Positions 1-8,544 of a stretch of DNA of 64,000 nucleotides are shown piece after piece; the stretch's first letter is position 1, and each line of letters starts with the position of its first letter. The DNA is from Pedobacter miscanthi (GTDB lineage Bacteria > Bacteroidota > Bacteroidia > Sphingobacteriales > Sphingobacteriaceae): positions 248,001-312,000 of the forward strand of contig NZ_QNQU01000003.1 in NCBI RefSeq assembly GCF_003315595.1, given 5' to 3'. The position numbers and the translations under genes were made by a program. Under the pieces are notes generated by a model. It had not been told where the DNA came from and made no database searches. It worked only from the letters and a program-made list of their open reading frames with translations.

Positions 1-344
1 TCCTTGCCATCAACCAAAACCGGCGTATTGCTTAAATTACGTAAGGCAATGTGCAGTACCGAACGATCTTCCGTTTCGTTGATTTTATCGCCATTGTACA
101 TCGATTTGATGGCCTCGTCCAACTTACATTCCCTTGCCAGTTGGATCAACAAAGCCAGTGTTTCATCACTGATGCGGTTTTTACTGTAATCCAATAAAAT
201 ATCCTCAAAAAAAACAGAAAACTTATTGAAACGATCTGCATCTTCAGCAAAAAGGTCCTTAATGCTTTTTTGATTAATATCTATAAAATGATCGGCTAAA
301 TATTTGTAAGCCTCTGTTTCTGTAAAATTTATTTTAGGTAACAT
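1..344 (-). CDS. pgi: Glucose-6-phosphate isomerase, N-terminal part (runs off the window)
   Basis: The reverse strand reads an open frame from an ATG at 344 to the window edge, giving the first 114 residues. The protein begins [16 protein letters not shown] and continues with a helical region containing [15 protein letters not shown] and the segment [16 protein letters not shown], followed by ALRN. That stretch, KINxTExRxVLHxALRN, is the conserved N-terminal signature of bacterial glucose-6-phosphate isomerases, the cytosolic glycolytic enzyme that interconverts glucose 6-phosphate and fructose 6-phosphate. The catalytic C-terminal part lies outside the window. The gene is divergent from the amidohydrolase at 640. 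A TACTTTTA element about 20 bases upstream resembles the Bacteroidota -7 box TAnnTTTG but lacks its last G. Confidence 0.9.
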   Translation of the reverse strand, partial: MLPKINFTETEAYKYLADHFIDINQKSIKDLFAEDADRFNKFSVFFEDILLDYSKNRISDETLALLIQLARECKLDEAIKSMYNGDKINETEDRSVLHIALRNLSNTPVLVDGK

Positions 345-639
345 AATCTTTGTTTTTTTGTAAAAGTAATAAAGCAAAAATTTAAAACGGTCTTTTTAAT
401 GTTCAAAAAACGTTAAGAATTTTTAATCCGGTATAAATATCGCGAATTAGTATAATATTGCTTTTAGCTTTAATTATTTTGATCTTTCAATTCTACAGCG
501 ATGTTTAGAAAGGTTGAAAGGGAGCATTTCGTTGAAACTTGCTTTAAAAAAATTCGTTAAATTGAATCACTAGCTTGTAGGTGGCTAGATTCAATCTAAA
601 ATTGTTTAAATTACCGAACCTAAACTAAATAACCATTTT
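345..639. other. Divergent intergenic region between pgi and the M20 gene
   Basis: These 295 bases are very AT-rich and hold no open frame worth calling. They must contain the promoters of both flanking genes, but I see no clean TTTG/TAnnTTTG pair. The plus-strand gene is preceded by an A-rich leader (AACTAAATAACC) rather than a Shine-Dalgarno site, as is usual in Bacteroidota. Confidence 0.6.
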
Positions 640-1944
640 ATGAAGAAAATATACCTGATTGGTTTTTCCCTTCTGGGACTAAATGCCTTTGCGCAGAAAT
701 CGCCTTTACGGGCAGAAGTTTCCAAAAAAGCTGATGCCATTGAACAGAAAGTAATTAGCTGGAGACGCGATTTTCATGAACACCCCGAACTGGGCAATAC
801 CGAGGTAAGAACAGCGGACATTATTGCAAAACACCTCGAATTGTTGGGCATAAAAGTAACAACAGGTGTGGCCAAAACCGGTGTTGTAGGGATTTTGAAA
901 GGTGGTAAAGCCGGTCCGGTAGTGGCCCTGCGTGCTGATATGGATGGTTTACCTGTAACCGAAAGGGTAGATGTACCATTTGCTTCGAAAGTGAAAACAC
1001 AGTATAACGGACAGGAAGTTGGTGTAATGCATGCCTGCGGACACGATAGCCATGTGGCCATTTTGATGGGCGTTGCAGAAGTGCTGGCTTCTATGCAAAA
1101 AGACATTCAGGGAACAGTCAAATTCATTTTTCAGCCTGCCGAAGAAGGAGTGCCTGCCGGCGATGAAGGTGGTGCAGCATTGATGATAAAAGAAGGTGTA
1201 CTGGAGAACCCAAAAGTTGATGTAATTTTTGGTCTGCATATTAATTCCCAAACCGAGGTTGGCAATGTAACTTACCGCCCGGGTGGAACCATGGCTGCGG
1301 TAAACGATATGAAAATTACGGTTACCGGCAGACAGGCACATGGTGCTTATCCATGGAGCAGTATCGATCCCGTGGTGATTTCGGCACAGATCATCAATAG
1401 CCTGCAAACCATCGTAAGCAGAAACTTAAACGTGACCGAAAATCCGGGGGTAGTTACCATAGGGGCCATTAACGGTGGTGTACGTTCTAATATTATCCCC
1501 GAAAAGGTTGAGATGCTGGGCACAGTGCGCAATTTCAGTAAAGAAGATGAGGCCATGTTTATCGAGCGGATTAAAACAATCGTAACCAAAACAGCAGAGG
1601 CAGGTGGTGCAATTGCAGAAGTAAAAATCCCTTACAGCAATCACTACCCCGTTACCTTCAATAATATAACGCTTACCGAAAAAATGCTGCCGAGTATGCA
1701 GGCTACTGCGGGAGCAGATCATGTGAAATTGAAACCTCCTGTTACCGGTGCCGAAGATTTTTCTTTCTTTCAGGAAAAAGTACCTGGCTTATTTGTATTT
1801 TTAGGAGGGATGCCCAAAGGTAAGGATCCTTTAAAGGCTCCCTCGCACCATACGCCAGATTTTTATCTCGATGAAAGTGGTTTTGTACTGGGCGTTAAAT
1901 TGCTATCTAACCTTACGCTGGATTACATGTCGATGAAGAAATAG
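640..1944 (+). CDS. Secreted M20 (M20D) amidohydrolase/carboxypeptidase
   Basis: This 434-residue protein opens with a signal peptide (MKKIYLIGFSLLGLNAFAQ), so it should act in the periplasm or outside the cell. The body matches the M20D amidohydrolase family (hippurate and IAA-amino-acid hydrolase type). Visible metal-site motifs are WRRDFHEHPEL near the N-terminus, MHACGHDSH, FQPAEEG, GLHIN, and TGAEDFSFF near the C-terminus. The lid or dimerisation domain lies between about residues 200 and 320. Family members remove N-acyl or aminoacyl groups from amino acids using one or two divalent metals. The exact substrate cannot be told from sequence. It stands alone, divergent from pgi and followed by a repeat-bearing gap. 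Length is normal for the family. Confidence 0.9.
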   Translation: MKKIYLIGFSLLGLNAFAQKSPLRAEVSKKADAIEQKVISWRRDFHEHPELGNTEVRTADIIAKHLELLGIKVTTGVAKTGVVGILKGGKAGPVVALRADMDGLPVTERVDVPFASKVKTQYNGQEVGVMHACGHDSHVAILMGVAEVLASMQKDIQGTVKFIFQPAEEGVPAGDEGGAALMIKEGVLENPKVDVIFGLHINSQTEVGNVTYRPGGTMAAVNDMKITVTGRQAHGAYPWSSIDPVVISAQIINSLQTIVSRNLNVTENPGVVTIGAINGGVRSNIIPEKVEMLGTVRNFSKEDEAMFIERIKTIVTKTAEAGGAIAEVKIPYSNHYPVTFNNITLTEKMLPSMQATAGADHVKLKPPVTGAEDFSFFQEKVPGLFVFLGGMPKGKDPLKAPSHHTPDFYLDESGFVLGVKLLSNLTLDYMSMKK

Positions 1945-2216
1945 GTGGTAGTTCATTAGTCATTGGTTTATTGGTCATTTGTTCACTGGTTCAATTGTTT
2001 GCATGCGGGATCTGAAATAAAAGCAATCATCTCAACTGGAGCATAGCTTAATGCCCGCCTGCTTCGGGCAGGGAGAGATCTATCTCGATAGATTTTGCTT
2101 CGCAGAGCACTTCGTGGTTCCCGATTGCGTTGCACTGCGCTCGAAATGACGATCGCGTGGTCATTTTACCATATCACCTTATGCAAACGGGAGCTTTAAT
2201 TTTATATATTTGTTGC
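1945..2216. repeat. Intergenic spacer with low-complexity and REP-like repeat
   Basis: The first part (about 1946-2000) is a low-complexity run built from TCATTGGT/TTATTGGTCATT-like words that recur in other gaps here. About 2053-2073 contains a GC-rich hairpin (GCCCGCCTGCTTCGGGC). About 2070-2160 carries words of the dispersed repeat seen also near 21484, 21889, 28755 and 30190: GAGAGATCT, CTGCGCTCGAAATGACGATCGCG. No coding potential is apparent before the prfB start. Confidence 0.6.
2205..2212 (+). promoter_or_regulatory. Candidate -7 box for prfB
   Basis: TATATTTG matches the Bacteroidota -7 consensus TAnnTTTG exactly. It ends only four bases before the prfB start codon, so if it is used the transcript would be nearly leaderless. 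No convincing -33 TTTG is present at the usual spacing, so the call is weak. Confidence 0.3.
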
Positions 2217-3291
2217 ATGACCAAAGAACAAATTCAGGATTTAAGGGACAGGGTAACGTCGCTGAGGAGGTATCTTTGACGTTGATGAGCTACTTTACGC
2301 CATTCGCGAAGAAGAAAAATTAACAATGGCGCCCGATTTCTGGGACGATCCAAAAAAAGCAGAAAAAATTCTTGCCGAAATCAGTTCAAAGAAAAAATGG
2401 ACTGAAGGTTTTAATCAAACCAACAATGCTGTAGAAGATACCGCAGTGATGTTTGAGTTTTTCCAATCAGGCGATGCTTCGGAAGCAGAATTAAAAGACC
2501 AGTTTGAAATTGGCAAAACTGCTGTAGAAGAGCTGGAACTTAAAAATATGCTCCGTAGTAAAGAAGACCAGCTTTCGGCAGTATTACAGATTACAGCCGG
2601 GGCCGGTGGAACAGAAAGCTGCGATTGGGCTTATATGCTTATGCGCATGTACATGATGTGGGGTGAGAAAAACGGCTATAAAATTACCGAACAGGATAGT
2701 CAGGAAGGAGAAGTTGCAGGTATAAAATCGGTAACGCTCCAATTCGATGGCGATTTCTCTTACGGTTATCTTAAGGGCGAAAATGGCGTACACCGGTTGG
2801 TACGGATCTCTCCGTTCGATTCGAATGCCCGCAGGCATACTTCTTTTGCTTCGGTATATGTTTACCCATTGGTTGATGATACGATAGAAATTGACATTAA
2901 CCCTGCCGATATAGAATTCGAAACTTTTAGGGCTGGCGGTGCCGGTGGACAAAATGTAAACAAGGTAGAAACTGCAGTGCGTTTATATCACAAACCATCA
3001 GGCATTATTATTAAAAACCAGGAGTCGAGATCGCAGTTGCAGAATAAAGAAAACGCCATCCGTTTATTGAAGTCGCAGTTATACGAAATTGAAGAACGGA
3101 AACGTAACGAAGCTACCGCCCTTATTGAAGGATCGAAAAAGAAAATTGAATGGGGTTCGCAGATCAGGAGTTATGTGCTTGATGACAGGCGTGTGAAAGA
3201 TCACCGTACCAATTATCAAACCTCAAACCCCGATGCAGTTTTAAATGGTGATATCAACGATTTTTTAAAAGCTTATTTAATGGAGTTTTAG
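2217..3291 (+). CDS. prfB: Peptide chain release factor 2, with +1 programmed frameshift
   Basis: Frame one starts at ATG 2217 ([20 protein letters not shown]) and meets an in-frame TGA at 2277-2279. The stop sits in the classic RF2 slippery context: an internal Shine-Dalgarno AGGAGG (2265-2270), then TAT CTT TGA C. Slipping +1 on CTT gives [14 protein letters not shown] and then the long frame to 3291, for about 357 residues in total. The long frame carries the RF2 stop-codon recognition motif SPF (ISPFDSN) and the catalytic GGQ loop ([14 protein letters not shown]), so the protein reads UGA/UAA stops and releases the peptide. RF2 thereby controls its own synthesis: low RF2 favours the shift. 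An annotation starting at ATG 2326 would lose the N-terminal 36 residues. Confidence 0.97.
2265..2280 (+). promoter_or_regulatory. prfB +1 frameshift site
   Basis: The site consists of AGGAGG, TAT, the slippery codon CTT and the UGA stop followed by C, a poor termination context. The Shine-Dalgarno-like hexamer is placed three bases before CTT, as in other bacterial prfB genes. It is notable because ordinary genes in this window almost never use Shine-Dalgarno sites. Confidence 0.95.
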
Positions 3292-3320
3292 CCAACAACC
3301 CTTATTAGGAGAAGTAACGT

Positions 3321-3839
3321 ATGAATATCGTCATTGAAGACCACAACTTAAAAAAAAGCTTGTTAGAAGCAAACCAGTTAATTTGGAAAACCTTTAGTAA
3401 GAGGCTTAAGCTTGTTTCATTGATCTTTTCTATGCTGGGAATTATTACTTATGGTTATCTGCACTACATTGTAAAGAATGAAGAGCTAGACTTAACTGCA
3501 TTAATTTTTTGTTGGGTTGTTGCTTTATCTGCTTTTATTAGACTGTTAAGGACAAAACAGAGCTTTTGGACCAGATTTGAAACTACTTCGAATCTGGCAT
3601 TTCATTCAAACACGCGTAAGATTATAATCACCGATGAAGGCATCGAAGGCATTACCGATAATTACCGGTCTTTTGCAAAATGGAATATCCTCACATCGTT
3701 CAAAGTTTATGACAACTATATCAGCATAACAAATTTGATAATGCAAACGCCTTTTTTTATCCCAATTAACTTAATGACAGCTGAAGAATATAAGTCATTA
3801 TTATATTATCTTAGAACTAACAAAAAAGAAAGCAGATAA
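3321..3839 (+). CDS. YcxB-like membrane protein of unknown function
   Basis: This 172-residue protein has two hydrophobic helices at about residues 30-50 and 58-78, then a soluble C-terminal part. The C-terminal part, with RKIIITDEGIEG followed by a stretch around FAKWNILTSFKVYDNYI, has the pattern of the YcxB-like C-terminal domain: a beta-rich region in which the protein reads as E/G-rich strand, aromatic-W, then a strand. No enzymatic motif is visible. Function is unknown for the family. It lies 29 bases after prfB and two bases before the esterase gene, so it is probably co-transcribed with the latter. Confidence 0.6.
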   Translation: MNIVIEDHNLKKSLLEANQLIWKTFSKRLKLVSLIFSMLGIITYGYLHYIVKNEELDLTALIFCWVVALSAFIRLLRTKQSFWTRFETTSNLAFHSNTRKIIITDEGIEGITDNYRSFAKWNILTSFKVYDNYISITNLIMQTPFFIPINLMTAEEYKSLLYYLRTNKKESR

Positions 3840-3841
3840 AT

Positions 3842-4750
3842 ATGAAGGCCATTTTAATCCTAGCATTAATGTCATTTTTAGTTACAGCAAAAGCGCAAGA
3901 AATAATCCCAATTTATTCAGGCGAAATCCCTGGGGCAAAACCAACTCCTTCAGATTATATAGAAAATACCGAAGTCCGCTCAAACGGTACACTAAGCGTA
4001 ACCAAAGTATCGGTACCTAGATTTACGGTTTTCGAGGCACCTAAAAATATCGCTACAGGAACGGCAGTAATTATCTGCCCGGGCGGAGGATACAGTGGCC
4101 TCGCTTTTAGTCATGAAGGAACTGATGTAGCCAAGAGATTTAATGCCATCGGAGTTACCGCTTTTGTATTGAAATACCGCCTGCCAAGTGACGCAATCAT
4201 GATTGATAAAACTTACGGCCCTTTGCAGGATGCGCAGCAGGCAATATATCTTGTCAGAAAAAATGCCAAAAAATACGGTATTAAAACCAACAAAATCGGG
4301 ATTATGGGCTTTTCAGCCGGTGGGCATTTTGCCTCAACCTTAATTGTCCATTATAACGATTTAAAAATTGCCAATCCTGAAAAAATAGATTTAAAGCCAA
4401 ATTTCGGTGCATTGATTTATCCTGTTATCAGCTTTGAACAGTCGGTACATACCGGAACGATGAAGAATCTATTGGGACCAAATCCGCCAGAGGATCTCAA
4501 ACACTATTTTTCTGCCAATAAAAATGTAACCAAAAAAACACCTCCAACATTTTTGGTGCATGCAAAGGACGATAAAACTGTTCCTTACGAAAACAGTGTG
4601 CTGATGAATGAAGCACTAAAGAAACATGGGGTAGATACCGATCTCTATCTTTATGAAAACGGTGGTCATGGTTTCGGTTTAATAAATAAAACTTCGGATG
4701 TAGATTGGTTTAACTTGCTGGCTGATTGGATGAAAAAAGAGAAATTTTAA
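3842..4750 (+). CDS. Secreted alpha/beta hydrolase (esterase/acetylxylan-esterase-like)
   Basis: This 302-residue protein has a signal peptide (MKAILILALMSFLVTAKAQ). The alpha/beta-hydrolase motifs are in order: an oxyanion-hole segment CPGGGYSG (about residues 79-86), the nucleophile elbow GFSAGGH with Ser158, an acidic residue in HAKDDKTVP, and a C-terminal His in NGGHGFG. This is the BD-FAE/Aes-like esterase group, often deacetylating or de-esterifying plant polysaccharides in Bacteroidota. The natural substrate is an inference from the group and the nearby carbohydrate genes. It begins two bases after the YcxB-like gene. Confidence 0.85.
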   Translation: MKAILILALMSFLVTAKAQEIIPIYSGEIPGAKPTPSDYIENTEVRSNGTLSVTKVSVPRFTVFEAPKNIATGTAVIICPGGGYSGLAFSHEGTDVAKRFNAIGVTAFVLKYRLPSDAIMIDKTYGPLQDAQQAIYLVRKNAKKYGIKTNKIGIMGFSAGGHFASTLIVHYNDLKIANPEKIDLKPNFGALIYPVISFEQSVHTGTMKNLLGPNPPEDLKHYFSANKNVTKKTPPTFLVHAKDDKTVPYENSVLMNEALKKHGVDTDLYLYENGGHGFGLINKTSDVDWFNLLADWMKKEKF

Positions 4751-4788
4751 TATCTTTGCTGATATTTTAACCTCTTAATTCTAAGTTA

Positions 4789-5631
4789 ATGCAAAGAATA
4801 ATCAAATTGGCCATGGTAGCGCTAGTGGCTATCATTTCTATTGCCAGCTGCAAAAAGGAAATCAATTGGAACGAACAGCTTCTCGCTAAAGGCAATGGTT
4901 GTAAACTAACAAGTTTAAAAGCAGATCTCGACCTTTTAGGTAATTACAGCTATACCGTAAATTTTTCTTACGATACGCAGGGCAGAATTTCAAAAGCAAC
5001 TACGGGTTCCGAAACTAATACCTATACTTATTCTACCAATAAGATTACTGCAGTGGATGAGAGCGGTTATATGGCCGAAATTATTCTCGAAAATGGGAGG
5101 GCCGTATCAAGCGGAAGTGCGGGTACAATTATGGTTGGAGGAGTTTATTATGATTATACCAAAAAATATACTTATAATAGTGATGGTTATTTAATACAGG
5201 TTAAAAATTATCTGAATAAAGAATTAAGTACTACCGATGATCTAACCTATGCTAACGGGAATTTGGTTAAAGCTGTGTCAGTTAGTGCAGATCTGCGTTA
5301 TACCGAAACAGCCACTTATTTGTATTCTAATGAAATTGCCGTTAATACCTACGAAATAGCTGATCCTCTATCTTACCATGTTGATTATTTCCCCGGTGGT
5401 TATTTTGGTAAACAATCTAAAAATGTGCTGATAAAAAGTGTATCCAAAACTGTTGATGAAAACGGCGATCCTTTTAGTGACGACATCATCACCGTTACCT
5501 CGCAGTACGATGCAAAGGGCAATGCCACGTCCATTAATTTTTCAGATGTTTCTACTTTTTATCCATTTGGAGGTGCTCCCACTACTGAAACTTACAGTGC
5601 TAAATATGCATTAAGCTATACCTGTAAATAA
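4789..5631 (+). CDS. Lipoprotein with repeated YxYD/G-rich beta motifs
   Basis: This 280-residue protein has a lipoprotein signal (lipobox IASC, then KKE), so it is probably anchored to a membrane. The body contains several copies of a short beta-hairpin pattern: NFSYDTQGRISK, KYTYNSDGYLIQ and LTYANGNLVKA. These resemble the DUF4595-type or YD/RHS-like repeats common in Bacteroidota lipoproteins. There is no catalytic motif. It follows the esterase by 38 bases and is closed by a strong terminator hairpin, so it ends this transcription unit. Function is unknown. Confidence 0.6.
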   Translation: MQRIIKLAMVALVAIISIASCKKEINWNEQLLAKGNGCKLTSLKADLDLLGNYSYTVNFSYDTQGRISKATTGSETNTYTYSTNKITAVDESGYMAEIILENGRAVSSGSAGTIMVGGVYYDYTKKYTYNSDGYLIQVKNYLNKELSTTDDLTYANGNLVKAVSVSADLRYTETATYLYSNEIAVNTYEIADPLSYHVDYFPGGYFGKQSKNVLIKSVSKTVDENGDPFSDDIITVTSQYDAKGNATSINFSDVSTFYPFGGAPTTETYSAKYALSYTCK

Positions 5632-5649
5632 CGGGTTAAATTTAAGCAA

Positions 5650-5683
5650 AGAGCCTGGTCATAACCCATGATCAGGCTCTTTG
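5650..5683 (+). terminator. Intrinsic terminator after the lipoprotein gene
   Basis: AGAGCCTG (5650-5657) pairs with CAGGCTCT (5673-5680), extended inward by GTCAT/ATGAT, with a short loop. The T-run after it is short (TTTG), but the stem is strong and lies 18 bases after the stop codon. Confidence 0.75.
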
Positions 5684-5804
5684 TGTTATGCATTTTTTGC
5701 CAGGTATTAAAAACACAAAAATATATTCTACATATAAATCACCGGAAGTCCCATTTTACCACTCTTTTTATCCGATTTCTCCCCTCTGATTTTGAAAAAT
5801 AGCT

Positions 5805-5830
5805 CGATAGCTTTGCTTATTGCCCTATCG
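5805..5830 (+). promoter_or_regulatory. Candidate promoter overlapped by a palindrome, upstream of the GH16 gene
   Basis: CGATAG (5805-5810) and CTATCG (5825-5830) form an inverted repeat. Between and over it lies TAGCTTTG (5808-5815), an exact TAnnTTTG -7 match, 92 bases before the start codon. A TTTG lies upstream, but only 13 bases away. This could be a regulated promoter, but the evidence is only pattern. Confidence 0.3.
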
Positions 5831-5906
5831 GAAGCATTAGATAATAATGATTTGCCGAGGGCAATTATTAACTAAATACTAACCAAATATTAAACAAGAT
5901 CGAAAA

Positions 5907-6740
5907 ATGAGAAATCAAACCATGAAATGGTGTATGCTGTTTGTATGCATGTCTGCTGCACTTATATCCTGTAAAAAGGATCAGAGCAAAAACGAAGTTC
6001 AATCAGAAAATGGAAAAGTGAAGGCGTGGGAAACCCTGATAGATGGTACATCTTTTGCCAATTATACAAATTTTCAAGCTAAGTGGAATTACAATTATCC
6101 CTGGGGTACTGATCATAATGGTACTGCACGTATGGTAGGTAGCAGTACCAATCATAACCAGATTTATTTAAGCAGCAATATATTGACTATTAAAGCTACG
6201 CGCTTATCTTCATCTCCAGGCAACAGTACCGCTAATGGTTTTACCAATGTTCCAATCTGGTATTATTCAGGAACCTGTCATGCAAAGCAGCAGGTTTTAA
6301 TTAACGATCAGTTTCCAAGTTATACCATATCAGGCGATTTTGCCGTGCCAACAGCCAGGGGAACATGGCCTGCATTCTGGATTACCGGTGTAAATTCGTG
6401 GCCACCTGAAAGCGATATTATGGAATTTAAGGGCGATAGCAGGAACTGGCAAAATACTTACGATGGTGCCTGGGAAAACACCCTTACAACGGTTTCTAAT
6501 GCTGGTTCGTACCATAATTATAAATGCTGGTACAATAAAATAAACGCCACTGATGTAGAATGTCATTATTACATTGATAATGTATGGAAAGCAAAACATA
6601 CAATGAGTAATGCCGTAAATAAACCAATGTGGTTAATCATTAACTTACAGATGGAACGCGATAGTGGTTCGCCTGGTCCTTCTGGAAATACCTTTTATAC
6701 CGGTAAAAATGTTACTATGGGAAGAGAGAGGGCATTTTAA
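5907..6740 (+). CDS. GH16-like glycoside hydrolase lipoprotein
   Basis: This 277-residue protein has a lipoprotein signal with Cys22 in ALISC. Its body has a family-16 glycoside hydrolase look: a WPAFWITG strand followed by ESDIMEF, which matches the GH16 catalytic pattern ExDxxE with Glu168 as nucleophile, Asp170 and Glu173 as acid/base. The C-terminal strands (WKAKHTMS, PMWLIINLQM) fit the beta-jelly-roll. GH16 enzymes cut beta-1,3/1,4-glucans, galactans or porphyran by retaining hydrolysis. The substrate is not readable from sequence. It is a surface or periplasmic enzyme next to a GH43-like gene, a hybrid regulator and a SusCD pair, which supports a role in polysaccharide use. Confidence 0.8.
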   Translation: MRNQTMKWCMLFVCMSAALISCKKDQSKNEVQSENGKVKAWETLIDGTSFANYTNFQAKWNYNYPWGTDHNGTARMVGSSTNHNQIYLSSNILTIKATRLSSSPGNSTANGFTNVPIWYYSGTCHAKQQVLINDQFPSYTISGDFAVPTARGTWPAFWITGVNSWPPESDIMEFKGDSRNWQNTYDGAWENTLTTVSNAGSYHNYKCWYNKINATDVECHYYIDNVWKAKHTMSNAVNKPMWLIINLQMERDSGSPGPSGNTFYTGKNVTMGRERAF

Positions 6741-6809
6741 TTTCTGCAGTTAAAAAAAGGATTAATGGGGGTAGCTTAATAGCTACCTCCTTTTGTGGTA
6801 TAAATTGAT

Positions 6810-7301
6810 ATGGAAAAATATTTACTTAAAATAAAGGTCACTTTTACAGGGATAATACTTTGTGCTTTAATGATACAATGTAAAAAGGAAACATTGCCTG
6901 TGCCTGATAATGACTTAAACCTTCTCATTAATAAAATTAATCTGCTGAGGCAGAGCGGTTGCAATTGTGGTAGCGATTACATGCCGCCTGTACCCGATTT
7001 AACCTTAAATATTTTTTTGCAGCACGCTGCCCTTGCCCATGCAAAAGATATGGCCCAAAGAAACTATTTTGACCATTTATCACCAGAAGGAACAAGCCCA
7101 AATGAACGTGCAGTTTCTGCAGGATACACAGGTGTTTTTATATCTGAAAATTTAGCCAGGGGTTATGGCAATGCGAATCAGGTAATTGCCGCCTGGAAAA
7201 CCAGTATTAGCCATTGTAAGGCCATGATGGATGCAATAAGTAGCGAAGCCGGCGGAGGTGAAGCACAAAATTACTGGGTGGTAAGCTTTGGCAGCCACTA
7301 A
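6810..7301 (+). CDS. CAP/SCP-domain lipoprotein
   Basis: This 163-residue protein has a short lipoprotein-type N-terminus (MIQCKKE) and a CAP (CRISP/antigen-5/PR-1) domain. Diagnostic segments are LQHAALAHAKDMA, NYFDHLSPEG, ISENLARGY and the C-terminal YWVVSFG, which give the conserved His, Glu and second His positions of the CAP cavity. Bacterial CAP lipoproteins are secreted, and their activity is mostly unknown. It follows the GH16-like gene by 69 bases on the same strand. The cluster NCGSD with preceding C suggests a disulphide near residues 51-53. Confidence 0.8.
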   Translation: MEKYLLKIKVTFTGIILCALMIQCKKETLPVPDNDLNLLINKINLLRQSGCNCGSDYMPPVPDLTLNIFLQHAALAHAKDMAQRNYFDHLSPEGTSPNERAVSAGYTGVFISENLARGYGNANQVIAAWKTSISHCKAMMDAISSEAGGGEAQNYWVVSFGSH

Positions 7302-7309
7302 AAATTAAT

Positions 7310-7337
7310 CATACAGCATAAATTAATATGCTGTATG
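7310..7337. terminator. Bidirectional hairpin between convergent genes
   Basis: CATACAGCAT (7310-7319) pairs perfectly with ATGCTGTATG (7328-7337) around an eight-base loop. It lies just after the CAP gene and 36 bases beyond the end of the converging GH43-like gene. The minus-strand side is followed by a T-rich stretch, so it may stop minus-strand transcripts best. Confidence 0.55.
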
Positions 7338-7372
7338 ATAAGAGGCATTAATTGTTTAGATAGAGAGTATGT

Positions 7373-8356
7373 TTAATTTGGTTTGATTTCGGGAATTCCT
7401 CTGGAGTTTATAGTTAGGGGCAGCCATAAATATTTCGATTTTTCAAGATCCAGTTTATTCCATTGGTCGGCCATAAATATGTACTTACCAGATTTACCGG
7501 GTATGGGAAGTACAAAAGTACTCTGTGCATAATAGGTTTTATCTGCATCTTTACCAAGGCAGGGATTACCATAAGCTTTCCATTCACCCAATATATCATC
7601 AGCTACTGCATAATTGGCCTCATTCGGCGACCATCCTGTACATCCCGAGCTGATCAGGTAATATTTCTTCTGATATTTAAATACAGCTGGCGCTTCTCTG
7701 CTTAACCCAATAAGGATTCGCTTGTCTGTTGTGGTATGTTTTAAATAATCATCCGTTAAAAGGGCAATATGCATTGTGGCATTTTCCTCCGAAGAATAAA
7801 AATGATAGGCTTTGCCGTCGTCATCAACAAAAACAGTCATATCGCGTGCCATGTTGCCATTGGGTCTTTCACTGCCCAGGTACTTAAACGGACCTGTTGG
7901 CGAGTTACTCACCGCTACGCCCGACCTCGCATAAGCATAATCTTCAGAATCGATGTGCATCCACATTACAAACTGCTTTGTTTTTTTGTTATAAATTACC
8001 TTGGGCCTTTCAATTACCTTAGAAATATGGAGGTCGCTAGTTTTATCTGTTTTATTGGCAGGTAATACCACGCCACTAAATTTCCATTTTTTTAGGTCAT
8101 TTGATGTATAACAGGAAACACCGCCTGCATTAACCCTGTAGTTTTCCCAGGTAGAACCCGGAACTTTATGCGTTTTGCCACGTTTTATTTCGCCATACCA
8201 GTAATAGGTGCCATTGTGATATAAAACTCCTCCACCATGTGCATTGATCGGATTGCCATCGGTATCTTTAAATGCAGATCCTGCTTCTTTGTAGGGTTGA
8301 CTGATACAAAAGGTAGTTGGTAAAAACAGCAAAAGAAATAAGAGTAAGTTTCGCAT
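7373..8356 (-). CDS. GH43-family glycosidase (exo-beta-1,3-galactanase-like)
   Basis: I place the start at ATG 8356, because it gives a normal signal peptide (MRNLLLFLLLFLPTTFC); the upstream ATG at 8407 would add 17 unlikely residues. The product has 327 residues. It shows five-bladed propeller features of GH43: DTDGNPINAHGGG followed by YYWYGE (catalytic base region), ERPKVIYN (pKa-modulating Asp region), and SREAPAVFK followed by YYLISSGCTGWSPNEA (acid Glu). These segments resemble subfamily 24 exo-beta-1,3-galactanases, so beta-1,3-galactan or arabinogalactan is a reasonable guess. It is divergent from the hybrid regulator at 8545. Confidence 0.85.
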   Translation of the reverse strand: MRNLLLFLLLFLPTTFCISQPYKEAGSAFKDTDGNPINAHGGGVLYHNGTYYWYGEIKRGKTHKVPGSTWENYRVNAGGVSCYTSNDLKKWKFSGVVLPANKTDKTSDLHISKVIERPKVIYNKKTKQFVMWMHIDSEDYAYARSGVAVSNSPTGPFKYLGSERPNGNMARDMTVFVDDDGKAYHFYSSEENATMHIALLTDDYLKHTTTDKRILIGLSREAPAVFKYQKKYYLISSGCTGWSPNEANYAVADDILGEWKAYGNPCLGKDADKTYYAQSTFVLPIPGKSGKYIFMADQWNKLDLEKSKYLWLPLTINSRGIPEIKPN

Positions 8357-8544
8357 GTTATAATTTGAGGATTTAAAACTTACAATTATAGCATTAAGCA
8401 TAATCATAAATAGTGGGTAAATTCGTCTACTTTAGGGTCAAATGCTGATTATCGCATTTCTGGGACCAGTGGCTAAAATTAATTGTTTACGGCGTACAAT
8501 TTAATTTGTAAATTTATAGATACCTAATAGATTTTTGTAATACT

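Noticed and set aside
949..1407. Minus-strand open frame inside the M20 gene
   Set aside because: It is a shadow of the real gene: rich in Cys, His and Asn, without a family signature and overlapping a confident CDS.
2326..3291. prfB as a gene starting at ATG 2326
   Set aside because: The frameshift cassette and the correct N-terminal residues lie directly upstream, so this ATG is internal.
8357..8407. Longer start for the GH43-like gene at 8407
   Set aside because: It adds 17 residues before an excellent signal peptide and would push the start into the divergent promoter region.
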